Origin: Planctomycetota bacterium
GTDB taxonomy: Bacteria > Planctomycetota > UBA8742 > UBA2392
DNA length: 64,000 nucleotides
NCBI GenBank assembly: GCA_019912315.1
Contig: JAIOJA010000025.1
Location: forward strand, 100,541-164,540
Direction: 5' to 3'
Shown here: piece after piece, positions 62,244 to 64,000 of the stretch
How positions within the stretch are numbered: position 1 is the stretch's first letter
How the letters are laid out: the number at the start of each line of letters is the position of its first letter
Made by a program: the position numbers and the translations under genes
The notes under the pieces: model-generated
The model's input: the letters and a program-made list of their open reading frames with translations, nothing else
Databases searched by the model: none
What the model was told of the DNA's origin: nothing

Positions 62244-63752
62244 TCACTTGGATTCATTGGTGGCTTCCTCTTCGGGCATATCGAACGGCTGGATGCCTGC
62301 CTTGGCGCAGGCGTCGCGCATGGTCGCAATCTTGGATTTCATCGCGGCAGCATCGTTGAGGTCGCGCAGGATTACGACACCCTCAATCCACATGGGACCA
62401 GCCAAGTCCACGCGGCCGGACCTGAGGTGATGGATCGCGAAGTCGCATTGCTGAACGCCCAAAAACCGACGATTATCAACTTCGCGAGTGATCTCAAGGG
62501 CCAACTGATAGTGCTGGTCGGCCAATACAATATTGCCTAGGTCACTGAGAACATTTGCGATGTAGCCCAGCGTAACGCCCTCCGCGCGTGTCTCTTGAAT
62601 CTCTCGGATCAGCTGCAGCGCCTCTTCTAAGATCGACAGTGCTTGATCGAACTGATGGGTATCGTGAAACAAGGTCGCAAGACTCGACAGTGTGTGGGCT
62701 TCGAAATGACGGTGCCCAATCTTTCGGGCGATCTGGATGGCCTGTGCGTAGGCTTGCTTGGCCTCTTCAACTCTTCCGGTGTCAGCATACAGGTTCCCAA
62801 GATTCCCCAGTTCGATTGCCTCGAACGGCAGATTTCCAACGGTTCGGTGCATTGCGAGGGCTCGCTCATAGACCTGTTCCGCAAGCGCTATACGGCCAGT
62901 AACGATGTACACGTTTGCCAGACTCCCTAGCGTCATCGCCTCTTCGCGCAGAGTGTTGCTCTCGCGAGAAACCGCCAAGAGGTTCTCCAGTATCTTTTCA
63001 GCCTGGGAATAGCGGCCCCTCTGGTTGTTCAGGATTGCCAGGTGCCGCTGCGTTCGCTGTTCCAGGTCCCGGTCACTGAGTTCGTGAGCGATGTCCAATA
63101 CGTGCCTATACATCTCTTCAGCCAGATCTACACGTCCGCTGGACTGATAAATACTAGCCAATGTCCCAAGCGACCGGCCTTCAAGGTGCCTGTTACCCGT
63201 CTCGCGAAGGACTGACAGACCTTCCTTTAGAACCGACTCCGCGACTTGTGACTTCCCTAAAAGACGCAACGAATTGGCCACCCTTTGCAAGGCTCTTCCA
63301 CGGGATGCCCCTGTAACCAGCTTCGCTAGAGAAGCCCACATCGACGCTGCGCTGTCTTCCTGAAACGTCTGCTCTGCGTGCTCGGCCGCTCTGCGCAGAT
63401 ATAGACGGAGCAGACCAACAGGGAAGGCATCTCCGACCGAAGTCTTCGAAGCTTGCGCGTCTCCTGGCACCTGAACGATGTCTGCGATTCCTTTGAAAAC
63501 AACACTATCTGCCAGAGCCAAGCGCGCATGTTCAGCCAACTCTGCCGCCACGCCATCCGTCGAATGCGGCTCAAATTTCGGCGATTCGACGGCATCCAGC
63601 GGCGGCGGCTCTGGTGGGCGTCCACCGAATGCTTCTTCAATTAGATAAAACGCCAACTCATGCAGCTTCGCCCGATCACCCGGCATCTGCATCTGATACG
63701 CCGCATCACGCAACAGGGCGTGGCGAAAGAGGTAGGCGGTCTCGGCGTGCAT
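62244..63752 (-). CDS. TPR-repeat protein, probably 5'-truncated
   Basis: A 502-residue protein with a run of about eight TPR units (about 170-480). The start, MHAETAYLFRHALLRDAAYQ, matches the segment that in AAA/cyclase or PknK-type ATPases lies after the ATPase domain and before the TPRs, so the N-terminal half is missing. An in-frame TAA stands four codons upstream of the ATG. The start of a transposase lies 177 bases beyond. The gene is thus likely a remnant, though still open. Confidence 0.75.
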   Translation of the reverse strand: MHAETAYLFRHALLRDAAYQMQMPGDRAKLHELAFYLIEEAFGGRPPEPPPLDAVESPKFEPHSTDGVAAELAEHARLALADSVVFKGIADIVQVPGDAQASKTSVGDAFPVGLLRLYLRRAAEHAEQTFQEDSAASMWASLAKLVTGASRGRALQRVANSLRLLGKSQVAESVLKEGLSVLRETGNRHLEGRSLGTLASIYQSSGRVDLAEEMYRHVLDIAHELSDRDLEQRTQRHLAILNNQRGRYSQAEKILENLLAVSRESNTLREEAMTLGSLANVYIVTGRIALAEQVYERALAMHRTVGNLPFEAIELGNLGNLYADTGRVEEAKQAYAQAIQIARKIGHRHFEAHTLSSLATLFHDTHQFDQALSILEEALQLIREIQETRAEGVTLGYIANVLSDLGNIVLADQHYQLALEITREVDNRRFLGVQQCDFAIHHLRSGRVDLAGPMWIEGVVILRDLNDAAAMKSKIATMRDACAKAGIQPFDMPEEEATNESK

Positions 63753-63928
63753 AGGGGCATGTTAGCATTGAGTGATTGTCGTGCCTTTTCGTTCGCTGAT
63801 TCGTCAAGAGCTGTGCAAGAGATTGCGTCAGCACCGCGCACCCACGGAGGCTGCTGGCGAGTACAGCGTCAGGCAACTTTCTCGACATGATTTGCCGATG
63901 CATGGGTACGTCTCTTTGGAGCCTGCCC

Positions 63929-64000
63929 ATGCCTGGTCCTGCACCTGAAGTTCCCATTGTACTTTCCGACGCCGAACGTGCCGAGCTTGAGAAGTTGCGC
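63929..64000 (+). CDS. Start of an IS630-type transposase (runs off the window)
   Basis: 24 codons from ATG 63929: MPGPAPEVPIVLSDAERAEL. This is the typical beginning of IS630/Tc1-like transposases. Catalytic residues lie beyond the window. The IS630 left end is probably within 63753-63928, next to the truncated TPR gene. Confidence 0.65.
   Translation, partial: MPGPAPEVPIVLSDAERAELEKLR

Overview
The window reads as a chromosome segment of a GC-rich, Gram-negative bacterium with densely packed genes on both strands. Supporting signs are many lipobox lipoproteins, MurD, a Kdo-kinase-like protein, an RND-type membrane-fusion protein and type IV pilus/T2SS-like inner-membrane subunits. The mix of a transcarbamylase of the N-acetylornithine type, PEGA and double-vWA proteins, a bacterial eRF1-like protein and ESCRT-like genes suggests Planctomycetota or a relative. 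That placement is inference: there is no rRNA or other firm phylogenetic marker here.

Layout. 0-9 kb: an aromatic-repeat lipoprotein, DusB, a triple-repeat PDZ protein, an HtrA protease, a REP-associated tyrosine transposase inside mirror-image palindromes, and HflX. 9-15.6 kb: GspL/PilM-PilN-like and PilO-like proteins, an efflux adaptor, pyroglutamyl peptidase, HemD and a VTT-domain membrane protein. 15.6-25.5 kb: SppA, a B12-binding mutase subunit, LipA, a bacterial eRF1/Vms1-like protein, a phosphohexomutase, N-acetylornithine carbamoyltransferase, a double Usp protein, a PEGA lipoprotein, MurD and an SRPBCC protein.

25.5-30.8 kb (minus strand) is the most striking region. It is a compact seven-gene cluster with a Vps4-like AAA ATPase (MIT-like N-terminus, Vps4-like C-terminus), three coiled-coil proteins of Snf7/PspA (ESCRT-III) character, a Kdo-kinase-like protein, a small membrane protein and a possible winged-helix protein. 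I interpret it as a bacterial membrane-remodelling system of ESCRT-III/Vps4 type.

31-39 kb: an MsbA-like ABC exporter, small membrane proteins, a ThiF/MoeB-like E1 enzyme, a CDP-alcohol phosphatidyltransferase, a truncated P-II-like protein, then a response regulator, an unknown protein, GroES and GroEL behind a consensus sigma-54 promoter. 39-48.5 kb: threonine aldolase, asparaginase, CoaB, a FAH-family protein, a DHH phosphoesterase, type-4 UDG, secretin N-domains, AMMECR1 and EtfBA. 48.5-61 kb: an acyl-CoA-synthetase-like protein with a histone-H1-like tail, SpoIID, a double-vWA protein, a PQQ-propeller lipoprotein, AhcY and Asd. 61-64 kb: two paralogous lipoproteins, a dead IS5-type transposase, a 5'-truncated TPR gene and the start of an IS630-type transposase.

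Between the genes lie several repeat families: REP-like palindromes, a diverged inverted repeat present twice, and degenerate 7-bp tandem arrays at four sites. The long ORFs antisense to most genes are high-GC shadows and are not annotated.
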